From: a virus
Length of the DNA: 25,283 nucleotides
Direction: 5' to 3' (one strand)
IMG/VR virus record: IMGVR_UViG_3300031576_001277
Span: 1 to 25,283 of that record
Shown: piece after piece, positions 1-9,754 of the stretch
Layout: every line of letters begins with the position of its first letter
Position numbering within the stretch: position 1 is the stretch's first letter
Translations under genes and position numbers: made by a program
The notes under the pieces: model-generated
The model's input: the letters and a program-made list of their open reading frames with translations, nothing else
Told to the model about the DNA's origin: nothing
The model's database searches: none

Positions 1-1269
1 CTATAACGCCAAAAAAAAATCATGAGGGTCAGATGCCCCTCCTCCCACCGCATTTGCGACTACGAGCATCGTAACAAACTTTTGACTCGGATCGGCGTCA
101 TCCATAATAAACGTGATCGGATCCGCCCACGTTTTTACGTCCATCAATGCTTCCAAAACACTACTTGTATTTATACTTGCATACACCGCATCGTGTTCAC
201 TCGCGGTTGTAACTTCGCTATCTAGAACAGCATCCTCGTCATGAATTGCACCTACAAAGCGATGTGTTGCATCACTTGCCGCACCAACACTCCAAGAGTC
301 ATGCACGGTGGGTGCTCCTACCGTATGCTCGACTTTACAAGCCGAAATTATAAATACACCCGCTGGGGTGCCTCCCAGTGAACCTGTGTTGATATCTGTG
401 CTTGTATCCGTCTGTGTCAGCACTGATTGCACGCTCCATACCCCCCCTTTCATCGCTATAAAATAATTTCGGCAAAGGGTAGGAGGCACGATAATTTGAT
501 TGAGGGTAAATCCATCGGCGTTGTGCGATACAAAATCCCAACGCGCTCCCAGTACTGATCCTCCTGCGGCTACCATACAAGATAGACATTCGGCATCCGT
601 GCAATAACTATCTGTGTCCATTGTCGCAGAGCCTTCATCTGATCCACCTGTTAGGGTTCCCCGTTGCGTTGGGGATACAGCAAAACCCAAGCCAAGCATT
701 TCATTTCCCGCCCGTCCGCCAGGTGCAGCTGCATCTATACTAGCTGCGACCAATGTTACAACATCTGGTTGGAATGCAAGGGCTGCTGTAATCACTTTAT
801 TTCCTGTTGAGGATGTGTCCAGCCAAGTTCCAAATGCAGCAGCATCCAAACCTGTATAGATGATATAACCAACTCGATAGTCTCTTGGCATAACATCATC
901 TACAATAAGTCTGAATCCATCAGAGAGCCATGAATCAAAGTCAATCAACCCGTCTGTTGCAGTCCCCACATCACAACTGACGATGCACGCTGCATTACTA
1001 TGATAGGAACCCCCTGTGGCTGCTGCAACGGCATCCTGTGACTGAGACACCACACCAAAACGCACGGTGCTGGAAAGAGCTGCCCCAAACCCCTTATATC
1101 GTGTGGCACGCCCTGATGTGTCCACATTCTCTGTACGCCCCACCATGAAAAACTTCACCACACTCACACCCGAAATAGTGATCGCTGGTGAAGAGGGTAT
1201 CACATCAATGGTTGTTCCAATTGCTCCGGTACCTGTATTGAATGCACCCACAGCACAACTAACTGTCAT
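1..1269 (-). CDS. Tail adhesin-like protein with internal repeats
   Basis: A 422-aa protein, complete: the TAG stop occupies bases 1-3 and AAGGAT stands before the ATG. It is beta-rich with three repeats of about 130 residues. Each has a hydrophobic strand (VSVVKFFMVGRTENV; DVVTLVAASIDAA; GVFIISACKVEH), then an aromatic or glycine strand pair (YKGFGAALSS; MLGLGFAVSP; DSWSVGAASD) and a segment with S/T/A-rich turns. The first two repeats end in cysteine-containing strands (SNAACIVSCD; CTDAECLSCM). No family is recognised. Its place after the fibre genes suggests a receptor-binding or accessory adhesin; it could also be a virion decoration protein. Confidence 0.6.
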   Translation of the reverse strand: MTVSCAVGAFNTGTGAIGTTIDVIPSSPAITISGVSVVKFFMVGRTENVDTSGRATRYKGFGAALSSTVRFGVVSQSQDAVAAATGGSYHSNAACIVSCDVGTATDGLIDFDSWLSDGFRLIVDDVMPRDYRVGYIIYTGLDAAAFGTWLDTSSTGNKVITAALAFQPDVVTLVAASIDAAAPGGRAGNEMLGLGFAVSPTQRGTLTGGSDEGSATMDTDSYCTDAECLSCMVAAGGSVLGARWDFVSHNADGFTLNQIIVPPTLCRNYFIAMKGGVWSVQSVLTQTDTSTDINTGSLGGTPAGVFIISACKVEHTVGAPTVHDSWSVGAASDATHRFVGAIHDEDAVLDSEVTTASEHDAVYASINTSSVLEALMDVKTWADPITFIMDDADPSQKFVTMLVVANAVGGGASDPHDFFLAL

Positions 1270-1362
1270 GTCGGTTTATCCTTGCTATGATAATGATAAA
1301 CATGGTGGAAAGCACAGAAATGACAAGATAGGGATACAGGCAAAACCAAAGGAGTTCCATCT

Positions 1363-3216
1363 TTAGTCCACCTGCCGCACTGCAACACAATCAATTTTCG
1401 TGTCTGTGAAATTGTAGATGAACCCAATATATAGGGTTTTGTTAGCAACCGTCGTGCTCGGCAGCAGGGTCCCGCGATAAATGGAATTCCACGCCAAAGT
1501 TTGCGCGCCACCATTGTCTTTGATTCGTACTATCATTTTATAGCCCTGTATCGGACTTCCGCCAGGCACACCGAATGTGGCTCCAGCCGCAAGCGCAGTG
1601 ACCGTAAAAAGTAGATCGTTCAGGAATGACGTAGGCGTAGGTGTTGCACTGGATGTTATTGTTTCAGTAGGAGGATCATTGCCTACTGCGGAAGCAAGAT
1701 ATAGATTTGTCCCGTCTGACCAGAGTTCCAAATAGGTTACTGAACTGGCAACCAGGCTGATCTGTGGAATGTTTATGAAAACTGCATTCCATGTTGGGTT
1801 TCTTCCACCAGTTCCGTCTTGAATAAGTTTCAGGAAATATTTTTCGCCAGCAACAAGATTTGTTGGAGCCGCCATCGTTCGACTGCCAGCAAATGTCACC
1901 TGCGCGCTACGTCCCAGCGCAACATTCCAATTCACCGTTGCGCCGTCGGTCAATGTCTGATGAAGTTTCGTTGGCTCCTTCGCCACATAATAAAGATTTG
2001 TTCCGTCACAGCCAAATTCCAGATACGTGATTGCACTAGGAGTCTCATCAATCGGCGGGACATTCTTGAAGACACTATTCCACGTCGGGTGTCTTCCGCC
2101 CGTGACATCCTGGATCACTCGCAGGTAGTATCTGCCTCCCTGCTTGATATTTGTTGGAGCCGCCATCGTGCGATTACCAGCGAATGTCACCTGCGCGGAT
2201 GCACCTAAATCTGTATCCCAATTGACTGTCGCTCCATCGGTCAAGGTTTGATGTGTCTCGGATGGATTTACATTGATTGGCTCGCTAAGAGTCTTGCCCG
2301 ATAAAGTTTGTGAATCGGTTGTTCCAACTACCACTCCGCTTGGAGGAGCCTTGGTTGCCCAAGTATCCAGATCAGCATCCCAAGCCTGCACCTGCGAGCC
2401 AATGGCTACACCGAGATTTGCCCTGGCTGTTGCCGCACTTGCAAGATCGGATAGATTATTTGCCGATAGCAATGCCCCTGCCAGATTATGCTCAAGCACA
2501 CTCCAACTTGTACCCACTGCAGCTTCTGTGCCACCCGCATTATCAGCCGTTGCGAAATAGACATCTCCCACATCTACGGACTTTCCGCTTGCACCACCTA
2601 CTTTTCCAGCAACACTGACAATGTAAGAATCGCCTTTCAATGCTGCTGGGTAATTCGGATTAGTGCTTGCATCGGTGGAACCCTTGAAGTCCAACAGACC
2701 CACAACAGCCGCATCCACGTAAGCCGTGTCTGCGACGGTTCCACTTGGGGGGGTTTTGGTTGCCCACACATCCAGATCGGTGTCCCAAGCCTGGACGTTC
2801 GTGCCAATCACCAACCCAAGCAACGTGCGAATTGCCGCATAATCTGCCGCGGCGAGAATGGAGAACACATTGGTGCTACTGGATAATTCCTCCCAGTCGC
2901 CTGCGCCAGCAGTTGACCGAACCATGATCTTATATTGACCAGTTGCATCCACGATCTTGGCAAGGGTTACAACGCCAGTGTCTATCGTCCAGACTAGACC
3001 GCTTCCAGAAACTGTAATGTCTCCCTTATCCCCATTGGACGGCTCTCCGCCTCCTCCGCCCGTTCCCAATGGACCCGTTTCCGTGCCTGCATCGTCCATC
3101 ACATACAAGCCGTCTGCCAGGAAATATAAAAAGAAATGATCTGCTGGGGGTGGATCAGCAGGTGAAGATGCCAGTAACCCTAATTGGATAATTTCATTTT
3201 CGATAACTGTTGTCAT
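1363..3216 (-). CDS. Tail fibre with repeated modules
   Basis: A 617-aa fibre protein. The N-terminal part has GGGGGEPSNGDKGDITVSGS and a series of trimeric-fibre motifs (NNLSDLASAATARANLGVA; also a pair QAWDTDLDVWATKTPPSGTV and QAWDADLDTWATKAPPSGVV). The C-terminal half has two near-identical modules of about 85 residues (each with HQTLTDGATVNW, QVTFAG-R-TMAAPTN, GGR-PTWN and TYLE-DGTNLY) and a third, divergent one (IKDNGGAQTLAWNSIY). GGAG 5 nt before the ATG supports the start. Repeat modules of this kind are points where fibres recombine to change host range. Confidence 0.7.
   Translation of the reverse strand: MTTVIENEIIQLGLLASSPADPPPADHFFLYFLADGLYVMDDAGTETGPLGTGGGGGEPSNGDKGDITVSGSGLVWTIDTGVVTLAKIVDATGQYKIMVRSTAGAGDWEELSSSTNVFSILAAADYAAIRTLLGLVIGTNVQAWDTDLDVWATKTPPSGTVADTAYVDAAVVGLLDFKGSTDASTNPNYPAALKGDSYIVSVAGKVGGASGKSVDVGDVYFATADNAGGTEAAVGTSWSVLEHNLAGALLSANNLSDLASAATARANLGVAIGSQVQAWDADLDTWATKAPPSGVVVGTTDSQTLSGKTLSEPINVNPSETHQTLTDGATVNWDTDLGASAQVTFAGNRTMAAPTNIKQGGRYYLRVIQDVTGGRHPTWNSVFKNVPPIDETPSAITYLEFGCDGTNLYYVAKEPTKLHQTLTDGATVNWNVALGRSAQVTFAGSRTMAAPTNLVAGEKYFLKLIQDGTGGRNPTWNAVFINIPQISLVASSVTYLELWSDGTNLYLASAVGNDPPTETITSSATPTPTSFLNDLLFTVTALAAGATFGVPGGSPIQGYKMIVRIKDNGGAQTLAWNSIYRGTLLPSTTVANKTLYIGFIYNFTDTKIDCVAVRQVD
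1700..2255 (-). repeat. Tandem coding repeat in the tail fibre gene
   Basis: Two adjoining units of about 270 nt (near 2255-1985 and 1985-1700). Shared DNA such as TTTGTTGGAGCCGCCATCGT (plus strand) stands at 1859 and 2150, so the units are close enough to have arisen by duplication. Confidence 0.75.
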
Positions 3217-3224
3217 AGTAACTC

Positions 3225-4580
3225 CTAAAGGATCGTCAGCGACGCATCGCCGTTCAAGGTCAGACTAAACTCATTCAAATTGATGTAACTCTTGATCACC
3301 AATGACGCACCATTGGCAAGCGATAAGTCTTCCTGTAGGTTCCGTTGAAACGCCATCGCGCTGCCCCTGCCTACTCCATCACTCCCGATAACATGCGCCA
3401 ATACCCTATCAATAGACCCAACAGAAACAACAGAAGTTTCGATCCTCACCGGATGACTGCTGGGCACCCAGTCTCCATCGGCGAAATACTCAATCGCTGC
3501 TTCAGTATCGCTCCAAGTAGTGCCGTCGAACGCCTTGCCCCGAAGCCTGAAAATAGGCTGGTCTTCTTTTACATTCTCAGGTGAAGCGGCAGTGCCATCG
3601 GCCTTCCAGCCAGTGATGTAAGGGGCAACATCCGCGCCGTATGCGACCATCTCCAAGTGTGGGGATATATCATCTTCACCGATCATCCAAAAACCGTATA
3701 TTCCTAGATTCGATGGATAGGTAGGAATTGCCGTTATTTCACCAAGAATGAGCAATCGTAACAACTCATCAAAGATGAATTCAGGATCGGTAGTGATCGC
3801 GCCAGCGTTATCCGTGATGACAACCCGATCCCCGTCCAGAGTTGGTAAACTCCCACCACCTCCGCTTGAAGTGATCGAGCGCACATCAATAAAATCATTG
3901 ATGGAATTGGGATCGCGATAGAGCTGTGTCTGGCTGTCATACAAACGCACTGCGCAGGATGGTATGCGCCCGGATGTAACGGGGGGAATATCTGCAATAG
4001 TGAGCAATTCTTTTGCATCCACCAAATCACCCTCGGTGACGTAGATCACGCCATCCTCGTCTGCTTCGATGAGAACGTATTTCGCTCCCGCTGTTGGAAC
4101 ATAGGATGATAGATCGAGCGTCTGATTTGCGATCCAGCCGAATGTGCTGTCACCCTTAATTATGATATCGCCGTAGATCTGCACGGTGAATCCGCCACCC
4201 TCGATGGGGAAGACAAAGAAGGGCAGAAAACGATCACGACCAATGAACAGCTCCTCGTGAGAATGACGCGAGATCTGTCCGCCACCTGCAGGAGCTCCGT
4301 AAGAATCACGAACTCCCTTGACGCGATAAATATCCTCGCCCACTAATCGCCCCACTTCCACCTGCAAGCCAGGGCGATTCGTTGGCGCAATCGAGTTATA
4401 GACCGTGATGACCTGCCCGTTCAGGGGATCGCGCACAAAAACGATTCCATCAACTCCCGTGGTGATCGTGCCATCCGCTTTGCCCATCACTTTATAGGAG
4501 ATGTCAGTCCAGCCGGTTTGCAGTTTCTGAACTTGTTTAAGCGCTTTGCGCAATCGTGAATTGGTGCGTGGAATTTGCAT
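3225..4580 (-). CDS. Tail fibre or upper baseplate protein
   Basis: A 451-aa beta-rich structural protein coupled to the tail-tip gene by TAATG. It opens with a helix (LRKALKQVQKLQTGW) and continues with strands, including GADGTITTGVDGIVFV-like and RHSHEELFIGRDRFLPFFVF segments, a glycine linker (SSGGGGSLPTLDGD near 240), and a C-terminal domain ending SLTLNGDASLTIL. Long beta segments with glycine hinges are usual in adhesins. No catalytic motif is seen, and the protein sits between tip and fibre genes. Its stop is 8 nt before the next ATG. Confidence 0.55.
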   Translation of the reverse strand: MQIPRTNSRLRKALKQVQKLQTGWTDISYKVMGKADGTITTGVDGIVFVRDPLNGQVITVYNSIAPTNRPGLQVEVGRLVGEDIYRVKGVRDSYGAPAGGGQISRHSHEELFIGRDRFLPFFVFPIEGGGFTVQIYGDIIIKGDSTFGWIANQTLDLSSYVPTAGAKYVLIEADEDGVIYVTEGDLVDAKELLTIADIPPVTSGRIPSCAVRLYDSQTQLYRDPNSINDFIDVRSITSSGGGGSLPTLDGDRVVITDNAGAITTDPEFIFDELLRLLILGEITAIPTYPSNLGIYGFWMIGEDDISPHLEMVAYGADVAPYITGWKADGTAASPENVKEDQPIFRLRGKAFDGTTWSDTEAAIEYFADGDWVPSSHPVRIETSVVSVGSIDRVLAHVIGSDGVGRGSAMAFQRNLQEDLSLANGASLVIKSYINLNEFSLTLNGDASLTIL

Positions 4581-7549
4581 TAGATATATCCTGGTACGAT
4601 AACCTTCATGATCTGCAAACTAATAGGGATCAGATAACCGATGTTGCCTTCCTTGTTCACCCAGGATATGTTGCCGAAGTCATTGGAATAGCGGATGACG
4701 CCGCGCGCTGCGATCCAACGACTGGCAGTGGTGAGACCCCCAGCGTATGTAAAGCAATAATTTCCACCTGCAGGGAGTGTTGGAAGACCAGACCAGCTCG
4801 CCCCGCCATCAGATGACTTACCTCTTACACCTGCTGCGGCGTCCCAACCGGCCAGCATATACATTCCATCGGGGTGCAGGGCAAACTCAGGAGCGAAGAT
4901 CTTATCGGTATCAATGTCGGAGAATGTCGCGCCGCCATCCGTTGAACGCGCAATCAGATCGCCATCGCCGTTATAAGCAATCAATACCTTGGATGTGCCT
5001 GCACGCCAATGACCAGGCGTTCCACCGGCGCCAGTGATGTTTGTGATATTGACAGCAGAGAGTTGTGAAGTTCCGCCCGCGGCAAATCTCCGGAACGTTT
5101 TTACGCTTCCTCCATTATTGGAAGTGATATATCCCCATTCATTCCCGCCGAATGTCAGCGGATTAGCGAACTGTCCAAGAATTGATAATGCCGCTTTTTG
5201 TACGAAGCCGTTATGATCTCCCAGCCAAAAATGCTTGGCTACTTCGAACACGGTTTGATTCCCTGCTATGAAGGCGACCTCTTCCGGTTTGTTTGGATTG
5301 AACCCCAGCCCGCTGATCCCTTCATCGCCACCCGGTTCATTTGCGACAAGCCATGCAAGATCAATCACTTTGCGGAACTGCGCACCCAGCGCTGGGGCAT
5401 AATAGATCGTATCGAGCCACCTGGCAAAGTTTTTATCATATACTCCAACCCAGACTGAGCCGTTGGGTGTCATAAAGACCATGACCCTGCCATTGCCTCC
5501 CTGCGTGATCCATGGAACATCAGCTGTATCGATCCCCGCATTCCAAAAGACCCATGTTGGCGATGTTTCGTGAAAATTTCGTGTGTATAACAATCCTTTA
5601 TTATCATCCACGATCAATACCGTTGACGGTCCATCGGGCGTGGATGAAACATCACCGGGGAATATAAATGGAAGATCAGGCAGTGTTGGAAAGCCGGGCA
5701 TCGCAGGGATCGAAGTATCCTCCACGTCAGGGATATCGCCATCGGTGTTGATCTGCTCGAAGGTCTCGGCTTCGAAGTTAAGTTCGGGGTGCATGAAGCC
5801 ATCCTCGCCAGAGAAATAAAGCGCAATGCGGCGCGGGATGAGATTGCCTTCGAAGGCGATCTCACGCGGCGTATCTGTTGTTTCCATCGTGAGTGCACAG
5901 AGTTGACGCGGCCATAGATCGATCATGCGGTTGTTCTGCGCCAGGATCACAGGCACATCGGGAAATTCATTGATATGCCAGCCGAGCGCGAGACCGGCGA
6001 GTGAATTGGATTCACTCTGCGATGCCGCAAGCAGGCGATCAATCCCCATCGGGTCCCCATACCGCCGCGGCACATGGCCGGGTGACAGACTGTACAGCGT
6101 GATCACGTTGCCCGATTCATCCACTTGTTGCGATGAAAGCGTGATGAGCGATACATCTTCAACGGTGACGCGTTGCAAATCTATGCCTTCCTGCCAGTCA
6201 TCATCGGTGAGCTGCATCACAGTGGGCCAGTCACGATCTGCTGAAGGGACCATTTGCGGATCCACTTCAACGAACAACCTGCCGAAACGATCCACGCCAG
6301 GCGATGCCAGCAAATGCGATTGTGTAACGTCGACTAATTGACCGCCGATCATCGAAGCCAGTGATTTCCCATCGGGCAGAAATTTTGTATCATTGCTCGG
6401 ATAGAAATCCATCGTCTCGATGACGGTCGAATGCCAGTAAAGAATATGCCAGAGCACGCGGTCAACCGTCATGGATGGAATCACCGACCACGAATCGGGC
6501 GTGTTGGTTGCGAATGTCAATTCGATCGGGAATGCTTTCACCTTGTTGAGCCAGTAGTGCGGACCCTGCACTGTGAAATGGACCATGCCCGTTTCACGAT
6601 CCCAGCGGATGGATTCTCCCATGATGCGCCCAACACACACAATATTTTCACGGTTCTCTATTGGACCGATGGACTGCTTCGTCTCGCCATACCAATCCTC
6701 AGCGAAGAGCACCACCAGCGACCGGTTACGGATCTCACTTAAACTGGCTTCGGCTTCCATGGTCATGTCGAACATCCAGCCGCCCGTCTCGTAATCTGCG
6801 ACCGCTTGTGACAGTTGAAAGACCGTAGCGGGCTGGTTCTCATCGCGGTCATACACAAAGACGTAACGCACACCTGTAGTGACCTTGCCGTTTGCCGCGG
6901 TGACTTCGCAATAGACTCGATAAATTCCAGGAGCATCATACGTGATCGCGGGCGTGGCTGTTGCCATGCCGCTCGATGCGCTCGAACCTGGCGCGGTCCA
7001 CGCGAAGGCTGAGATCGTTGAATCAAACACCCATGAGTCGGATGCGTCGAAGTCCACATCCACCGTCGCATCATCCAGCCACAAGACTGCATGGGATCCC
7101 ATGATCGGCACGGGGTTGAAATCCGTGTGCTGATCATCGTATTCCACATCCACATCCATCGTGAGCGCGCTGTCTGCGATCACTGCGTGCTTTGCCCACA
7201 AATCGAAATCATCCACGACTGTGAGATAACAATTTGCCTGCCAGTTGATCTCGCTGGTGAGACCGATATAAAACACGCCAGCGACCGGGTCCTTGCGGAT
7301 GCGGCACATGCCCAGGTCATACGCGCCCGCACTGGTGCCAACATACAACGTCATGCCAGGCTTCACATCGCCGAGCGTGCCTGAGCCTGTATCGAATGCA
7401 ATCGTATGGACCAGATCGGTGGATGTGGGAACAATATCCAGCCGCGCTGTGTAGATCGTGTTATCAATTTTGAAACCACAATAGAGCTTGCTCCATTGCG
7501 TGTCGGAGCGCTGGAGCGCCAGTTCATCAACAGTAATTTCACGCGCCAT
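4580..7549 (-). CDS. Tail-tip protein with PKD-like and BNR propeller domains
   Basis: A 989-aa protein that starts at the stop of the distal tail gene. Residues 1-150 look like a baseplate or tip core (YTARLDIVPTSTDLVHTIAF). Residues about 158-232 form a PKD-like Ig domain (AVLWLDDATVDVDFDAS to PGIYRVYCEVTAANGKVT). The middle (235-620) is the tip scaffold. After a proline-rich linker (near 625-645) the C-terminal third resembles a sialidase-type beta propeller, with Asp-box motifs YITSNNGGSVKTF (near 810), ARSTDGGATFSDI (866) and GKSSDGGASWSGL (915). This suggests host-surface glycan binding; catalytic residues of a sialidase cannot be assigned. It overlaps the next gene as TAATG. Confidence 0.7.
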   Translation of the reverse strand: MAREITVDELALQRSDTQWSKLYCGFKIDNTIYTARLDIVPTSTDLVHTIAFDTGSGTLGDVKPGMTLYVGTSAGAYDLGMCRIRKDPVAGVFYIGLTSEINWQANCYLTVVDDFDLWAKHAVIADSALTMDVDVEYDDQHTDFNPVPIMGSHAVLWLDDATVDVDFDASDSWVFDSTISAFAWTAPGSSASSGMATATPAITYDAPGIYRVYCEVTAANGKVTTGVRYVFVYDRDENQPATVFQLSQAVADYETGGWMFDMTMEAEASLSEIRNRSLVVLFAEDWYGETKQSIGPIENRENIVCVGRIMGESIRWDRETGMVHFTVQGPHYWLNKVKAFPIELTFATNTPDSWSVIPSMTVDRVLWHILYWHSTVIETMDFYPSNDTKFLPDGKSLASMIGGQLVDVTQSHLLASPGVDRFGRLFVEVDPQMVPSADRDWPTVMQLTDDDWQEGIDLQRVTVEDVSLITLSSQQVDESGNVITLYSLSPGHVPRRYGDPMGIDRLLAASQSESNSLAGLALGWHINEFPDVPVILAQNNRMIDLWPRQLCALTMETTDTPREIAFEGNLIPRRIALYFSGEDGFMHPELNFEAETFEQINTDGDIPDVEDTSIPAMPGFPTLPDLPFIFPGDVSSTPDGPSTVLIVDDNKGLLYTRNFHETSPTWVFWNAGIDTADVPWITQGGNGRVMVFMTPNGSVWVGVYDKNFARWLDTIYYAPALGAQFRKVIDLAWLVANEPGGDEGISGLGFNPNKPEEVAFIAGNQTVFEVAKHFWLGDHNGFVQKAALSILGQFANPLTFGGNEWGYITSNNGGSVKTFRRFAAGGTSQLSAVNITNITGAGGTPGHWRAGTSKVLIAYNGDGDLIARSTDGGATFSDIDTDKIFAPEFALHPDGMYMLAGWDAAAGVRGKSSDGGASWSGLPTLPAGGNYCFTYAGGLTTASRWIAARGVIRYSNDFGNISWVNKEGNIGYLIPISLQIMKVIVPGYI

Positions 7550-7921
7550 CTATGCCGCCACCAAATTGCGGAATGTGACCACGTAATTTTTGCGGCTGCC
7601 AAACCAGCGACCCATGCCATCATTCGGACAGATCATCTTCGCTTGAAAGTCTGCATAGGTATCATCGTCCACCTTGGTGCGAATGTAGACCACTGCTGAT
7701 GCACCCGGGCAGAAGGTTCTCAATTGGGTATATTCCTCGATGGAAAGCAATTGGAATGTCCACGTGACAACCTTCGAACCAACGCCACGTGTCCCGCCGC
7801 TTCCCAAATTCACCACACGCGCAAACGGCATGAAATCGAACTGCGGCAATGGGACTGGCGTCGCCAGAGACTCAAGATTCGTCATGCCAACTTCTGTTGT
7901 GCCAATCATAAACTCTGCCAT
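7550..7921 (-). CDS. Distal tail-like protein
   Basis: A 123-aa protein between tape measure and tail-tip genes. It begins MAEFMIGTTEVGMTNLESLA, has a beta core (KVVTWTFQLLSIEEYTQLRT) and ends with GSRKNYVVTFRNLVAA. Small beta-sandwich proteins in this position form the ring joining tail tube and tip (Dit-like) or the lambda gpM-like tip proteins. There is no unique motif. The stop TAG directly follows the next gene's start (contact without overlap), indicating tight coupling. Confidence 0.55.
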   Translation of the reverse strand: MAEFMIGTTEVGMTNLESLATPVPLPQFDFMPFARVVNLGSGGTRGVGSKVVTWTFQLLSIEEYTQLRTFCPGASAVVYIRTKVDDDTYADFQAKMICPNDGMGRWFGSRKNYVVTFRNLVAA

Positions 7922-7935
7922 AATTTTCCTATTTC

Positions 7936-7990
7936 GCTCCCCTCTCCAAATTCGTCTTTTGAATTTGGGGAGGGGCTGGGGGTGGGGCTA
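7936..7990. repeat. GC-rich intergenic inverted repeat R1
   Basis: Arms CCCCTCTCCAAATTC (7939-7953) and GAATTTGGGGAGGGG (7961-7975), followed by CTGGGGGTGGGG. It lies between the tape measure stop and the distal tail gene's upstream region. Confidence 0.75.
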
Positions 7991-9745
7991 TGCGCCTCCC
8001 AATGCACCGATGAGCGTGTTCATGATCTGCTCATTGTTCTCGGCGATCATACTGCTCACCTGGCGCGTCGTGAGACCGCCCGCGAATTGCATGGTGATGT
8101 TTTGCTGATTCGAATTAGCCATATTGTTCACTGGTCTTGCCATCATGCGCGCGATATCATCCGGGTTCATGCTTTTCCTGAGACCCGATTGATATCCGCG
8201 ACCACTGAAGAGTCCAAGTTCTTCGAATACCGTACTGTCGGAGTGAATGCCAAGTTTATTTTTTATGGTGGTCAAAGCTGCAGCTGCAGCCTTTGCCGCC
8301 GCAGCGATCAATGACGGAATCCCAAGCAGCATCCCGTTGGCAAGACCAGAAAGAATGTTCTTCCCAATCTGACCCCAGTTAACATTTGTGAATGCCGAAG
8401 AAATGTATTCACGCACACGTGTCAGCGACGTGCGCAGAAAGTTCATGAAATTCGACCAGGCTTGCTGGAAGCCTGATAGACCATCGAAGATCGCCGATAA
8501 TCTTGCCTTGAAATTATTCAACAATTCTTGAAGAATGGTAAGTGTTGTGGCTGTATCACCCTGCAGGAACGCCATAAAAGCCTGCCATAATTTCTTCATC
8601 ACCAGAATCGCTCCGTTGATCACATCCCGCATTCCAAAAATATTGTATTTCCACGCCAGATATAGAATGCCAACAGCGATCGCAATTGCCGCCAGGACGA
8701 GCAGGATTGGAGCCAGCGCAGTAAGTAGCGCACCGATTGCAGGCAATAATGTTCCTGTTATTACGGCTCCGACCGTTCCCAATGCCGCTCCAATCACAGG
8801 TAAAGTAATTCCCAAGCCACCTAACATGGTAACAAAAGCTGAAATGCTCGAAATCGCGCTGATGATCGTTCCGATAAACATGAGCACGGGTCCGGCAAGC
8901 GCTACAAGTGCAAGCAAAACCATGATGGTCTTCTGCAGGAAAGGCGGCATTGCCGAAAATGTTTCAACCATTTTGGTGAGACCTGCGATCAAAGGCAAAA
9001 GCATCGGAATGAGCGCCCCGCCAACAACCTCTTTCATATCGTCGAATGCGTTTGTTAACTGTGCCATCTTGCCAGCGGTGGTGTCCCCCGCCGCCTTCGC
9101 CAGCCCGCCGAACTCAACTTCTAATTCCTTTAGGATAATATTTTGAGCCGAAGCAATATCATTGACCGCCATGAATGCCTTGATCTGGTCTTCCTGTTCG
9201 TCGGTCAGCATGACACCCACACGCCGCAAGGCTGTTACGCCCTGAATAGGATCATTCAAAGCCTTACCCAATTGCACGGATGCGCTTTCGATGCTGCCGA
9301 ATTTCTCTGCCATGTTGAGCATGGCTTCCGTTGCCATTGGGAAAACATCCTTCCCGATCTTGGTAAAGGTCAACAACATGGATTGACCCGACATAATTTC
9401 ATCGTCGGAAAATTTCGTAACCTTCTGCAGTTCGGCAGCCATCTTTTCGATTTCGTCTGCCGTTACTCCCGCCGCTCCCCCAGTGGACTTCAGGACTGCG
9501 TTTAATTCTGCCAGCACACTTTCAGCTTCAACGGCAGAATCAACGGATGCTTTGAAGAAGGCAACGATTGGCACAGTGAGACCCAGAGTCATCAACCCGC
9601 CTATTTTCTGCATCCCCCCACCGATGGCAAGCCCAGCTTGTTGAAGGTTTTTCAGGCTTGACATGCCTGAAGCCACACCAGATTTTATTCCGCTGGCATC
9701 CAGCGAAACTTTTCCGTATGCGCTACCAAGATTGATCGCCATCAT
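7988..9745 (-). CDS. Tail tape measure protein
   Basis: A 585-aa protein in the expected place after the chaperone. It opens with AINLGSAYGKVSLDASGIKS, typical of tape measures, followed by a helical region (DEIEKMAAELQKVTKFSDDE), a long hydrophobic middle (about residues 255-375, several potential membrane segments, used in DNA entry), and a glycine/alanine-rich C-terminal part. By the usual rule of about 0.15 nm per residue the tail would be roughly 85-90 nm (inference). Two ATGs stand in tandem at the start. No lysozyme or peptidase motif is seen. The stop lies in repeat R1. Confidence 0.88.
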   Translation of the reverse strand: MMAINLGSAYGKVSLDASGIKSGVASGMSSLKNLQQAGLAIGGGMQKIGGLMTLGLTVPIVAFFKASVDSAVEAESVLAELNAVLKSTGGAAGVTADEIEKMAAELQKVTKFSDDEIMSGQSMLLTFTKIGKDVFPMATEAMLNMAEKFGSIESASVQLGKALNDPIQGVTALRRVGVMLTDEQEDQIKAFMAVNDIASAQNIILKELEVEFGGLAKAAGDTTAGKMAQLTNAFDDMKEVVGGALIPMLLPLIAGLTKMVETFSAMPPFLQKTIMVLLALVALAGPVLMFIGTIISAISSISAFVTMLGGLGITLPVIGAALGTVGAVITGTLLPAIGALLTALAPILLVLAAIAIAVGILYLAWKYNIFGMRDVINGAILVMKKLWQAFMAFLQGDTATTLTILQELLNNFKARLSAIFDGLSGFQQAWSNFMNFLRTSLTRVREYISSAFTNVNWGQIGKNILSGLANGMLLGIPSLIAAAAKAAAAALTTIKNKLGIHSDSTVFEELGLFSGRGYQSGLRKSMNPDDIARMMARPVNNMANSNQQNITMQFAGGLTTRQVSSMIAENNEQIMNTLIGALGGA

Positions 9746-9754
9746 TTACTCCAA

